A program made the position numbers and the translations under genes. A DNA stretch of 64,000 nt from Legionella sp. PATHC035 (GTDB taxonomy: Bacteria > Pseudomonadota > Gammaproteobacteria > Legionellales > Legionellaceae), in NCBI RefSeq assembly GCF_026191115.1, contig NZ_JAPHOT010000001.1, positions 2,398,501-2,462,500 on the forward strand, given 5' to 3'. Below are positions 27,050 to 34,758 of this stretch, piece by piece; positions within the stretch are counted from its first letter, which is position 1; every line of letters starts with the position of its first letter. The notes under the pieces were generated by a model that saw only the letters and a list, made by a program, of their open reading frames with translations, was not told the DNA's origin and did no database searches.

Positions 27050-28210
27050 CTAGTCGAGCTTTGTTCTAAATATTTTCCCCGTCAAAAGAATCAAAATGAA
27101 CGCGATTAATAAAATAGGAAAAATATTTGGAACAATTTGGCTAAGCGTATTGCCTTTCAGCAAAATGCCACGTGCAATCCGAATAAAGTACGTCATGGGC
27201 ACACAGTACCCTATCATTTGTGCCCAAGTAGGCATTCCATAAAAAGAAAAAATGTAACCTGATAAAAACATTGAAGGGAGTTGATAGAAAACGCTCAGTT
27301 GCATTGCTTGCATCGGAGTACGTGCCAGGGTGGAAAAAATCATGCCCACCATTAAATTGGCAATAATAAACGGTGCAACTGCAATATAAAGTAGGAGGAT
27401 GCTTCCCTCAGTAGGAATATGAATTAATAATTTACCAAAAATTAAAATACTGGTTAGTTGTAAATAACCCAAAACAATATAAGGTATTACTTTACCAAGA
27501 ATTATCTCAGTTGGTTTTAAAGGGGTGCTTAACAACATTTCCATTGTCCCAGACTCTTTTTCTGAAGTGATGGCGGTTGATGTAAGCATCACCATGGTTA
27601 GTGTAAGGAGTACGCCGATTAACCCTGGAACAATATTATAAGAACTTGTGTTCGATTCATTATAAAGTCGATGAATAGTGAGATTGACACTTCGCTTTGA
27701 CTGAGTAGGTGATGGCGAACCTAAACCTTGTTTATTAAACGCCTCCATAGTCTGGTTCAGAATGGGAAGAGCATTGCTCAATGCGCTGGCACTGCTTCCG
27801 GGATCTGAGCCATCGATTTCAACCAGTAATTGGGGATTTTCGTTACGAATGTATTTACGAGTAAAATTAGGGGGAATAGTGAAGGCGAAGCTTATTTTTC
27901 CATTGGCGAAATCCTGATTTTTCTTATTTTCGTTCATTTTTTCATCATGAATCACGCTAAAATATCCAGAAGCCTCAAGAGCGCTGACATAACTTCGAGT
28001 TAATGGCGAATTATCATAGCTAATAATTGTAGTAGGGAGATGTTTGGGATCAAATTGGATGGCAAAACCAAAGAGAATAAGCAGCATAATTGGGAGAATG
28101 ACTAACATCGCTATAGTACCACGATCCCGAGTGATAAGAATAAATTCTTTACGTATTAAGCCGTCGAGCCGCGTGATAGATAATCCATGTACTAGATCCT
28201 TATATTTCAT
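27050..28210 (-). CDS. ABC-2 type transporter permease (YhhJ/YbhR-like)
   Basis: Inner-membrane ABC-2 permease, 386 residues. One membrane segment near 30-50 is followed by a periplasmic domain of about 150 residues and five closely spaced C-terminal segments, the topology of YbhS/YbhR/YhhJ proteins. E-K-E-S-G-T-M-E-M-L-L-S-T-P is the family's coupling-helix motif, contacting the ATPase. Its start overlaps the ATPase stop by 4 bases. Only one permease gene is present, so it probably functions as a homodimer. Confidence 0.93.
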   Translation of the reverse strand: MKYKDLVHGLSITRLDGLIRKEFILITRDRGTIAMLVILPIMLLILFGFAIQFDPKHLPTTIISYDNSPLTRSYVSALEASGYFSVIHDEKMNENKKNQDFANGKISFAFTIPPNFTRKYIRNENPQLLVEIDGSDPGSSASALSNALPILNQTMEAFNKQGLGSPSPTQSKRSVNLTIHRLYNESNTSSYNIVPGLIGVLLTLTMVMLTSTAITSEKESGTMEMLLSTPLKPTEIILGKVIPYIVLGYLQLTSILIFGKLLIHIPTEGSILLLYIAVAPFIIANLMVGMIFSTLARTPMQAMQLSVFYQLPSMFLSGYIFSFYGMPTWAQMIGYCVPMTYFIRIARGILLKGNTLSQIVPNIFPILLIAFILILLTGKIFRTKLD

Positions 28211-29109
28211 CGCATTAATCCGATAAAAACCTCCTCAAAAGAAGGTGTAGTTTCTTTAAATGACAGCGCACTGTTTTCATCAAGCATCCGTTTCAGTGAT
28301 TGATGATCCTTTGATGAAATCCGGAGCTCATTATTTACAATTGAGGCCAACAGCTTGGGATAGGAATCATTTACCTTTTCCATAAACTGATGTTGTTCTT
28401 TTCTCTCCGCCTTGAGTATATAAGTTTTGACCTGGGAGTGAGGAATCAAATCTCTGGTGCTGCCTGTATACAATAGCTTTCCTAAATTAATATATGCAAG
28501 GCTACTGCACTTTTCCGCTTCATCCATATAGTGAGTTGTCACAAGGATTGTGGTGCCATCACGTGAGGAAATTTTGTGTAAGTAATCCCAAAATTCTTTG
28601 CGAGCTTTTGGATCAACACCGGCTGTAGGTTCATCCAAGAATAAAAGTTGAGGTTTATGCAGCAAGCTACATGCCAGAGCTAAACGTTGTTTCCACCCAC
28701 CAGATAAATTGCCTGCTTGTACCTTTTGATACTCTTCAAGCTCAAGATCTTTTATAATTTCTTCTATTGCTTTAACCGAATTTTTTATCTGGAAAATATC
28801 CGCAACAAAACGAAGGTTTTCATGGACGGTTAACCCAGTATAATAACTAAATTTTTGAGGCATATAACCGGTACGTTTTTTTATCTCATCACTCTGTGTG
28901 CAAATATCGTAACCAAGACAAGTCCCTTCTCCACCGGTGGGAGTTAAAAGACCACAAATCATTCGGATCGTTGTCGTCTTACCACTACCATTAGAACCTA
29001 AAAATCCAAATATGGATCCTTTTTCCACCTGTAAGTTAATGTGATCAACCGCGACTTTTTCATCAAATTTCTTTGTTAATCCTTTAACATCAATTGTTAG
29101 TTCACTCAT
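28207..29109 (-). CDS. ABC transporter ATP-binding protein of the efflux operon
   Basis: Cytosolic nucleotide-binding subunit, 300 residues. Walker A is G-S-N-G-S-G-K-T-T at 38-46, the signature is L-S-G-G-W-K-Q-R (with Trp in place of the usual Gln/Met), Walker B is L-L-F-L-D-E-P-T, followed by the H-loop V-T-T-H-Y-M-D-E-A. The C-terminal ~80 residues form the accessory domain seen in CcmA/YhhH-type drug-export ATPases. It overlaps both neighbours by 4 bases (ATGA), showing tight translational coupling with fusion protein and permease. Confidence 0.95.
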   Translation of the reverse strand: MSELTIDVKGLTKKFDEKVAVDHINLQVEKGSIFGFLGSNGSGKTTTIRMICGLLTPTGGEGTCLGYDICTQSDEIKKRTGYMPQKFSYYTGLTVHENLRFVADIFQIKNSVKAIEEIIKDLELEEYQKVQAGNLSGGWKQRLALACSLLHKPQLLFLDEPTAGVDPKARKEFWDYLHKISSRDGTTILVTTHYMDEAEKCSSLAYINLGKLLYTGSTRDLIPHSQVKTYILKAERKEQHQFMEKVNDSYPKLLASIVNNELRISSKDHQSLKRMLDENSALSFKETTPSFEEVFIGLMR

Positions 29110-29939
29110 TGAGTTATTTCCAAAGTGACCGGATGGCCGAGATGAATTCTTTCGAGATCGGGTGAGTCAATTTTGGCTTCGATGCGGAATACGAGACGTT
29201 GACGCTCCTCCCGGGAATAAATGATTGGGGGCGTGTATTCAGCAATGTTTGAGATGTAGAAGATATGGCCTGTGGCAAAATGAGCATTATGATCGGTTTT
29301 GATTTGAACGTGTTGATTGAGGCGTAACTGATCGAGTTTTTCTTCAGGAACGAAAAATACGGCTTTAATATTTTTGGGGGTCACTAAAGAGAGAACTGGT
29401 GCCCCTGCTTGGACAAATTCACCTTGTGTATAATAAGTATCAAATACAATTCCATTATCGGTAGCAAAATTTTCTTTGCGCGTCACCTGCCACTTTTTAT
29501 CAGCAGTATCAACTCGATTACTTTTAATTTTCGCGTCAATCTCTGCAAGTTGATCTTTCGAAATATTTAAATCCCTTTGCGCTGCATCAAGATCATTTTG
29601 ACTTGCTGCATTTTGTTTCCGCATCTCCTGAACACGACGATAATTGATTTCGTTGTATTGAAGTTGGGTCAAAGTTTGTTGCCGTTGAGCCAGCAAATCT
29701 TTTTTATTTAATTTGCTCATTTGTACATTATAAAGCTCGCTGGTTTGTTCCAGTCTCAGTAGAAATTGGTTTTTTTTGACTCGTTGTCCTCTTAGTACGG
29801 CGAGATCAGTCAGTCGTCCAGAAAAATCGGCAGAAAAATACACCAGATCGGCATCAATATACCCACTAAAAGACTGATTTTCCTCTCCACAGGCTGTTAA
29901 CAGTAAGACAGTCAATCCAATCAACAGCAATTTACGCAT
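29106..29939 (-). CDS. HlyD/YbhG-type membrane fusion lipoprotein
   Basis: Periplasmic adaptor of the tripartite ABC exporter. The lipobox L-L-T-A-C gives lipidated Cys17. The barrel-sandwich (lipoyl-like) halves flank a coiled-coil hairpin (about 70-150, Q-rich heptads), with G-R-L-T-D-L-A-V-L-R-G-Q-R-V-K on the first side and N-G-I-V-F-D-T-Y on the second. YbhG/YiaD-like proteins usually have an N-terminal membrane anchor; lipidation replaces it here. First gene of the operon. The divergent neighbour begins at 30166, leaving a 226-base control region. Confidence 0.92.
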   Translation of the reverse strand: MRKLLLIGLTVLLLTACGEENQSFSGYIDADLVYFSADFSGRLTDLAVLRGQRVKKNQFLLRLEQTSELYNVQMSKLNKKDLLAQRQQTLTQLQYNEINYRRVQEMRKQNAASQNDLDAAQRDLNISKDQLAEIDAKIKSNRVDTADKKWQVTRKENFATDNGIVFDTYYTQGEFVQAGAPVLSLVTPKNIKAVFFVPEEKLDQLRLNQHVQIKTDHNAHFATGHIFYISNIAEYTPPIIYSREERQRLVFRIEAKIDSPDLERIHLGHPVTLEITQ

Positions 29940-30165
29940 TTAAATCATCCTGATCTTTTTTGTTTATACTGCAGGAGTATCGGCAGATATGCGACTACGG
30001 TTTTAATTACGTATCTTATTCCCAAGAATTCTGTGTGTCAAAAGAGTTCGTGAATTGATGCAAAGCAGGAGAAATGCGGATACTATTTGACCTTATCTGA
30101 GTAAAATGTTACACATCAACTCGTTGTTAAACCGCTGAAAATAAAAATTACCCGGGAGTATCTGA

Positions 30166-30582
30166 ATGAGTTTTAAATCGTTTTTTTGCGCTACATTGGC
30201 ATTATCCTCTTTATTGAACCACTCTGTTTTTGCGGCGCAAAAAGAGGTAACCTATAAAAATGAACGCGGTTCAATTTTAGTGCTTACTGACTTGGCAGAT
30301 AATAAAATAGAAGGTTATTTCACCACAGCAGTTGCCTCCAAAACCTGTCCGCAAGCTATCAATCAAAAAAGACCTATTACCGGTTATAGAGTAGGGAATG
30401 TGCTCTCTTTCAGCGTTGTTTACCCCATGTGTGAGTCAGTATTGAGTGTGAGTGGGCATTTTGATAAGAAGGAACAGATTATTGATGCAATTTCCATACT
30501 GAACAAGCAAGCAACCGACATTACTCATGAGGGGCCCGGAGCTCGATTTATTGGCCATGACTCCTATAAAAAAATAGGATAA
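30166..30582 (+). CDS. Avidin-family secreted protein lacking all tryptophans
   Basis: Small exported protein (138 residues, signal peptide ending near F-A-A at 22-24). The mature part follows the avidin/streptavidin fold text: Y-x-N-E-R-G-S (N32, S36), I-E-G-Y-F-T-T-A-V, P-I-T-G-Y-R-V-G-N-V-L-S-F-S-V-V-Y, S-V-S-G-H-F, and the closing F-I-G-H-D-S-Y-K-K-I with D132. These match biotin-contacting Asn, Ser and Asp of streptavidin. Yet the Trp residues that normally cage biotin are replaced (Y86, V96 region, S110), and the protein has no Trp at all. C61 and C89 could form a disulfide. Biotin binding is therefore uncertain; another ligand is possible. GGGAG precedes the ATG. Confidence 0.7.
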   Translation: MSFKSFFCATLALSSLLNHSVFAAQKEVTYKNERGSILVLTDLADNKIEGYFTTAVASKTCPQAINQKRPITGYRVGNVLSFSVVYPMCESVLSVSGHFDKKEQIIDAISILNKQATDITHEGPGARFIGHDSYKKIG

Positions 30583-30616
30583 AAAGCACGGGAAGTATCA
30601 TGTGCTCCATCCATGC

Positions 30617-30695
30617 AGGTTTGGCCTTGGCCTAATATTTCCCATCCTTAAATGCAACTGCATGATGGGGCTTTTGTTGCGCCAAGGCCCAACCT
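30617..30695. repeat. Nested palindromic intergenic element
   Basis: The outer arms AGGTTTGGCCTTGGC (30617-30631) and GCCAAGGCCCAACCT (30681-30695) are complementary except for one base. Inside lies a second hairpin, CCCATC...GATGGG around ATGCA-AC-TGCAT. The whole 79-base unit folds into one long stem. It resembles interspersed palindromes seen between genes in many gammaproteobacteria; a second copy was not found in this window. Confidence 0.6.
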
Positions 30696-30736
30696 ACATC
30701 AAATACAGCGGAGCATCAATCTGCAGGAATCAGAGT

Positions 30737-31072
30737 ATGACTATGTTGTACAATATCCATTTTCTCCGCTTGTACGCGATAATTTTTTTAGTTATCTATG
30801 ACCGGCATTATTTTTTTAGTTTATGTTATAAAAAAGGCACAGGCCTCACTACCGAATTTGTCCCTTTCTATTTTAACCAAGAATGTCTTTATTGGGCACT
30901 CTTCATCATATTCGCTACCTATTTGATTTTATTGTTGATGACTGAATTGGCAAGATATGTTTCTTCCCTGATTTTAGGAATAAACAAGATGGGTTTCATT
31001 GCCGATATCACCCTGGTTATTTTGGTCGCTTATTTGCTACACTTTTTGAGATTGTTTTCCCTTGTTACCTAA
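30737..31072 (+). CDS. Small hypothetical membrane protein
   Basis: No family recognised. Three hydrophobic segments (about residues 7-25, 50-70 and 83-105) with few charged residues suggest a small inner-membrane protein of 111 residues. The frame stays open 135 bases further upstream, but that part overlaps the palindromic element; AGGA eight bases before the ATG at 30737 supports the shorter form. The stop lies three bases from the converging YhhN-family gene. Confidence 0.5.
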   Translation: MTMLYNIHFLRLYAIIFLVIYDRHYFFSLCYKKGTGLTTEFVPFYFNQECLYWALFIIFATYLILLLMTELARYVSSLILGINKMGFIADITLVILVAYLLHFLRLFSLVT

Positions 31073-31075
31073 CTA

Positions 31076-31768
31076 CTACGCCAGTTTTAAACCTCGTAAT
31101 AGCTGATACAATTTAAGGAAGATTATTTCCTTGGTCTGTGTGACGCCGACGACCAATAAAAATTGGGCGGCGTAATATAAAAGCATAACGAGCACAGCTA
31201 TGGGCTTATTGTTTGTTAAAACAAATAGGTTTAAGGACAAAACAAAGTCAGACAATAAAAAGAGAATCGCTCCAAGCCGAGTCAAAAGCGATTGCCGTTT
31301 TACTTGAAATGCGCAAAAGACCATTAAAGTCAGCAAGCATAAATAAGCTGCTACGGGTTTCTTCATCTCGCCCAAATAGGGGGATAAAAAATAGAAGCTT
31401 GCTAAGACGAATACCAAGATAGGTAAAAAAGAAAGAACATTTTTGCCTCGAAATTGGCTATTTTTTAAAAACAAACAGATGTAGGTAACATGCGTTGCCA
31501 TAAATGCCAAGATCCCCACTTGCAAGGCCACTTTTATGGGGAGGGTTAAAAAAATATCGCCAATGAGTGAAAATCCTAAGGCAAAGAGTGATAAGACTTT
31601 TACTTGTTTGTGGCAATTAACTTGTAGGACAAAGAGCATCAGCAAAGCAATCGGAATGGGTTTAAGTAGGGTAGTTAAAGGAAACTGAATAAAAGAAAGC
31701 ACTATAAGATAAATGATCATGCTGAACAAAAAGAAAGGCAGAGTGATTTTAAATGGCTGTCCCGTCAT
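31076..31768 (-). CDS. YhhN/TMEM86 family membrane protein
   Basis: Polytopic inner-membrane protein of the family that includes eukaryotic lysoplasmalogenase TMEM86 and bacterial YhhN. About eight membrane segments. Diagnostic text: T-L-L-K-P-I-P-I-A-L, F-S-L-I-G-D-I-F-L-T-L, G-I-L-A-F-M-A-T-H-V-T-Y, P-V-A-A-Y, and L-G-A-I-L-F-L-L-S-D-F-V-L-S. The Asp of G-D and of S-D are the conserved polar residues proposed to be catalytic in the family. I use the ATG at 31768, eight bases after AGGG, not the upstream in-frame TTG. Alkenyl-lysophospholipid hydrolysis is only inferred; bacterial members are hardly characterised. Confidence 0.88.
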   Translation of the reverse strand: MTGQPFKITLPFFLFSMIIYLIVLSFIQFPLTTLLKPIPIALLMLFVLQVNCHKQVKVLSLFALGFSLIGDIFLTLPIKVALQVGILAFMATHVTYICLFLKNSQFRGKNVLSFLPILVFVLASFYFLSPYLGEMKKPVAAYLCLLTLMVFCAFQVKRQSLLTRLGAILFLLSDFVLSLNLFVLTNNKPIAVLVMLLYYAAQFLLVVGVTQTKEIIFLKLYQLLRGLKLA

Positions 31769-31900
31769 GTAGAAATCCCTGTAATTCAATGGCTTAAATA
31801 GCTCCTAGTATACACATTCTTGATTGTTCCTTTAATTTTTTGTTTATTTAAAACAATTATGGTTTAATAACGTGCTTCTTGTGTTTTTTAAGGTCTAGTT

Positions 31901-32170
31901 ATGAAAAAAATAATCGTGCTTGTACTTCTGACTTCTTTTTTCTCCGTAGGTCATGCCAGTAAACTCAGTAAATTTTTGAAACACATGGACGAAGAAGACA
32001 GAGCCCGTCAAGAACGCGAGTGGCAGCAAGATATGAATTTCGGTGATTTTTCATTTCGTTTGGACAGACGATATACCGATGATCACGGGCAACGTTGTCG
32101 TGATTATCAGTTTAGAGCGCGTAGCAATCCTTTTCGCCATGGATATTATACGGTTTGTGATGAACGCTAA
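31901..32170 (+). CDS. Small secreted protein with CRDYQ-like C-terminal motif
   Basis: 89-residue protein with a clear signal peptide (K-K then a hydrophobic core, cleavage near H-A-S at 18-20). The mature part is highly charged (D-E-E-D-R-A-R-Q-E-R-E) and ends with C-R-D-Y-Q-F...Y-Y-T-V-C-D-E-R. The two Cys and the C-R-x-Y-Q wording resemble the C-terminal part of 17-kDa surface-antigen family proteins, but the glycine-zipper half is missing. Probably periplasmic or surface-associated. Confidence 0.72.
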   Translation: MKKIIVLVLLTSFFSVGHASKLSKFLKHMDEEDRARQEREWQQDMNFGDFSFRLDRRYTDDHGQRCRDYQFRARSNPFRHGYYTVCDER

Positions 32171-32344
32171 GCGTTAATTGATTGCGGTTTGGAGCGGGTT
32201 CTTCCATGCCGTGATTGCAAAAATTTCAATACCTCTGTTTATCAATTTTTCTAACTGAAATGGAGAAATCCATTCTATATTCTAGAATAACATCATATAG
32301 ACCAAAATTTTCCTGTGGGGATACCTTCTATTAAAGGATGCATT

Positions 32345-32677
32345 ATGCGTAAGTCTATGAAGATGTTTTTCCTTTTGGCATTTTCTTGCTGTATTGATGC
32401 CAACATTGCCAATGACATCTTATTAAGCAGAACATCAGATCAGAAAACGCAAATATTAAGCAGTATTATCAATGCAGCAGGTGAACCTTGTACTCCTCTT
32501 GGATCTTTTTATCAAGGGGTCGATCTTAATGGTGCAGCATATTGGAATATTGCCTGCTCTGATGGTCATTCATATGTTATCCAGATAGCCAATGATGCCA
32601 ATGCGACAACCACAATAATTCGATGCAGTGCCATGAAATCATTGGGAGCACAATGTTTTAAACGTTTTGGCTTTTAA
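32345..32677 (+). CDS. Small secreted hypothetical protein
   Basis: 110 residues from the ATG at 32345, which follows AAAGGA; an in-frame ATG 30 bases upstream is less well placed. A signal peptide covers about residues 1-22 (F-F-L-L-A-F-S-C-C). The mature part has Cys pairs (G-E-P-C-T-P, I-A-C-S-D-G, R-C-S-A-M, A-Q-C-F), implying disulfides and an extracytoplasmic location. W-N-I-A-C-S-D-G-H-S-Y-V-I-Q-I resembles a small beta-rich periplasmic repeat found in Legionella proteins. Function unknown. Confidence 0.68.
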   Translation: MRKSMKMFFLLAFSCCIDANIANDILLSRTSDQKTQILSSIINAAGEPCTPLGSFYQGVDLNGAAYWNIACSDGHSYVIQIANDANATTTIIRCSAMKSLGAQCFKRFGF

Positions 32678-32773
32678 ATCGACCCAACGAACTTGCAAGG
32701 TATAATGGTACCAACATCAGTCAGGGATAAATAGTAATGGAGTTGAAGGGAAGCAGGTTGTATACTCATAAAA

Positions 32774-32801
32774 GGTCATTGACCTCCATGATATCGGTCA
32801 A
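32774..32801. promoter_or_regulatory. Triple GGTCA half-site, candidate operator of the acyl carrier protein gene
   Basis: Three copies of GGTCA occur in 28 bases: forward at 32774, reverse (TGACC) at 32780, forward at 32796. The last two form a perfect inverted repeat TTGACC-N11-GGTCAA (32779-32801), the first two a tight palindrome GGTCATTGACC. The site ends 19 bases before the acyl carrier protein start, so bound protein would block transcription or initiation. The cognate regulator is unknown. Confidence 0.4.
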
Positions 32802-32819
32802 ATAAAAAAAGGATTTTTT

Positions 32820-33062
32820 ATGGAGCAGACAGTTGAACGTCGTGTTGTTAATTTAATTGCAAGAACGCAAGAAATTCCACCTGATGAGATTGATTTGGAT
32901 CAATCAATTGACCAGGTAGTTCCTAGCTCTCTGGACTTAGTTAATTTGTTCTTTGACTTAGAGGATGAGTTTGATTTGGATATTCGTAATGATATTTATA
33001 AGGAACAAACCATCCGAGAAATAGCAATTGATATTAAACAATTAATCGCTAAAAAGAGCTAA
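32820..33062 (+). CDS. Stand-alone acyl carrier protein
   Basis: 80-residue acidic helical protein with the ACP fold. The phosphopantetheine attachment is Ser37 in V-P-S-S-L-D-L-V-N-L, where Ser replaces the usual Asp before the modified Ser. Helix III (D-I-Y-K-E-Q-T-I-R-E-I-A) ends in I-K-Q-L-I. It differs from the housekeeping AcpP (D-S-L-D), so it probably serves a dedicated pathway. No acyl synthase, ligase or phosphopantetheinyl transferase adjoins it, and the neighbours are orphan genes. AAGGA precedes the ATG. The upstream GGTCA cluster suggests specific regulation. Confidence 0.88.
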   Translation: MEQTVERRVVNLIARTQEIPPDEIDLDQSIDQVVPSSLDLVNLFFDLEDEFDLDIRNDIYKEQTIREIAIDIKQLIAKKS

Positions 33063-33236
33063 ATAAATCAATTCATCTATCCTTTTCTTAATCATTCAAA
33101 TTAATGAGCGTCCTCAACTTCACTGCGATTTATTACGGTATTAAATAATTCATAAGAACTATTTTTTGCACATGTATTTATTGTTATTCTGCTAAAGAAA
33201 TTTTAGAATGCCTTTTTTTATTAAGGGTAAGCCAAA

Positions 33237-34145
33237 ATGCCATCAGTATTCGAATTTCTAGGGATAAAAAAGCAACTTTCTACACCAGTTCCTCAACTCG
33301 GTATCAATAATGCCCTGTACAAACGGCAAATTGAATCACAGCAGTATTTTACTATTGAACGTGCTGCTGAGGCTGCTGATGGCAATAAGCTGGCTGTTCA
33401 CATCATAAAGGGGCAGGATTTTAGAACATCCAATCAACAACATATCGAATTTTTAAATCAATGCATTACACTTGTTAAAGAAAAATCAAATCTATTAAAA
33501 AGTACTGATCAAAAAATTGCGGGAAGTGTTGTTTTTGGTGTCACTGCAACCGCCTTGTCTTTTCTTCCTGTGGTAGGTTTTTTAGGTTGGATAGGCTGGG
33601 CCGCTACAGCTTATTTTATAAACCAACGCGCCACAGCCTATGCTGAATATCATGAAGCATTAACACTCTTAGTTGGAGCATGTAACTGGAGTCTTGGACA
33701 AGGTCCTGATGAGCGTAAAGATACAATTCCTAATCTCACCAAGAATGAGGCAATACGTGCTATGATGGCAGTACTTTATCCCGTTCTTACTGAAGTGCAA
33801 GTGAGACATTTGATTGCGGATGATGTTGAGGAAGAATTTGCCAAGGAATTACAAGATTATGAACAAAGATTCCAATTAGGTTTTAAGACGGATCGATTTT
33901 TCTCTAAGCAAGACGATACCATAGCCCTCAGTAAAAAGGGTGCTGAATTTAGCCGCTGCATTTATGGTTTTAATAAAGGTGGATTTACTGATTTTCTCGA
34001 TGCAATTGTATCCATTCTCCCCGATTTATATAAAGCAGCCGCTCATGGTGTCCAACAAATGAAGTCTTGGTGGCAAGAAAAAAATGATGCCCCAGAAAAG
34101 GAAGACGAAGCACATACTCGTGAAACAGCTAAAGTGAGCTTGTAA
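33237..34145 (+). CDS. Orphan protein with central membrane hairpin and acidic tail
   Basis: No family recognised; 302 residues, no signal peptide. A hydrophobic stretch at about 97-130 (V-V-F-G-V-T-A-T-A-L-S-F-L-P-V-V-G-F) could insert as a hairpin. Both flanks are soluble and helical. The C-terminus, K-N-D-A-P-E-K-E-D-E-A-H-T-R-E-T, is rich in Glu and ends with a short hydrophobic residue, as in many Dot/Icm export signals. Effector status is therefore possible, not shown. It may follow the ACP gene functionally, but a 174-base gap argues for its own promoter. Confidence 0.7.
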   Translation: MPSVFEFLGIKKQLSTPVPQLGINNALYKRQIESQQYFTIERAAEAADGNKLAVHIIKGQDFRTSNQQHIEFLNQCITLVKEKSNLLKSTDQKIAGSVVFGVTATALSFLPVVGFLGWIGWAATAYFINQRATAYAEYHEALTLLVGACNWSLGQGPDERKDTIPNLTKNEAIRAMMAVLYPVLTEVQVRHLIADDVEEEFAKELQDYEQRFQLGFKTDRFFSKQDDTIALSKKGAEFSRCIYGFNKGGFTDFLDAIVSILPDLYKAAAHGVQQMKSWWQEKNDAPEKEDEAHTRETAKVSL

Positions 34146-34260
34146 TTAATACCCGTTGCTTCTAGTCGATGACCAGTCGTTTTGAGGAATGGATTTTTAT
34201 TGATCAAAAAATTGCAAAGAGTCGATTTAGAATCTATAACCAATATGCTTTAGTCCGGTA

Positions 34261-34281
34261 TCCCGCGAACACCTCGCGGGA
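34261..34281. terminator. 8-bp GC-rich hairpin after an orphan gene
   Basis: TCCCGCGA and TCGCGGGA form a perfect stem around a 5-base loop, 115 bases after the orphan gene at 33237-34145. There is no T-run, so it may be a Rho-type end or a 3' stabiliser. Confidence 0.35.
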
Positions 34282-34389
34282 CTCAGATACATGAATTATC
34301 AATAATCTTTAATAAAATTAAATGTTTTGTGGCTCCAACTACATCTGTTGCTTTGTTTAAAGCATACCCATTGATAATGAGGAGAAAAA

Positions 34390-34758
34390 ATGCGACTTAA
34401 GATAGAAGAAGACACTACAGATGCGAATGTTTTTATCTATGGTAAAATGGGCCCAGATGAAACCAACCTCATTCTTTTTTCTAAGGTTTCCTGGTTAACT
34501 AATCAATCGAACTACTCCTCAAAGATCGCCCTTTTGCAAGAAAACGGCTCAAAGTTATGGTTGATCCGTGACAGCCGAGTTGAAGGATTGCTCACGGTTC
34601 AATCCATTAGCTGGAATAAGGAATTCGCACAATGGCAGGCGGATGCACCGCAACGTTTTATGTTGTCAAATGACTATGGTTGGGTTGTGAATAATGCGTG
34701 TCCAGAGTCTGCGGTTTTTTTGTCATTGCCGATTCAGTCGGTGGAATTGTTCATATGA
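34390..34758 (+). CDS. Orphan 122-residue protein coupled to the U-box gene
   Basis: Unrecognised. The composition and alternating hydrophobics (N-V-F-I-Y-G-K-M, T-N-L-I-L-F-S-K-V-S-W, S-K-L-W-L-I-R-D-S-R) suggest a small beta-rich protein without signal peptide or membrane segment. GAGGAG lies just before the ATG. Its TGA stop overlaps the ATG of the tandem U-box gene (ATGA), so ribosomes probably pass directly from one to the other and the two products should be made in fixed ratio. It could be a chaperone, a substrate-binding partner or a second effector; nothing in the sequence decides this. Confidence 0.75.
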   Translation: MRLKIEEDTTDANVFIYGKMGPDETNLILFSKVSWLTNQSNYSSKIALLQENGSKLWLIRDSRVEGLLTVQSISWNKEFAQWQADAPQRFMLSNDYGWVVNNACPESAVFLSLPIQSVELFI

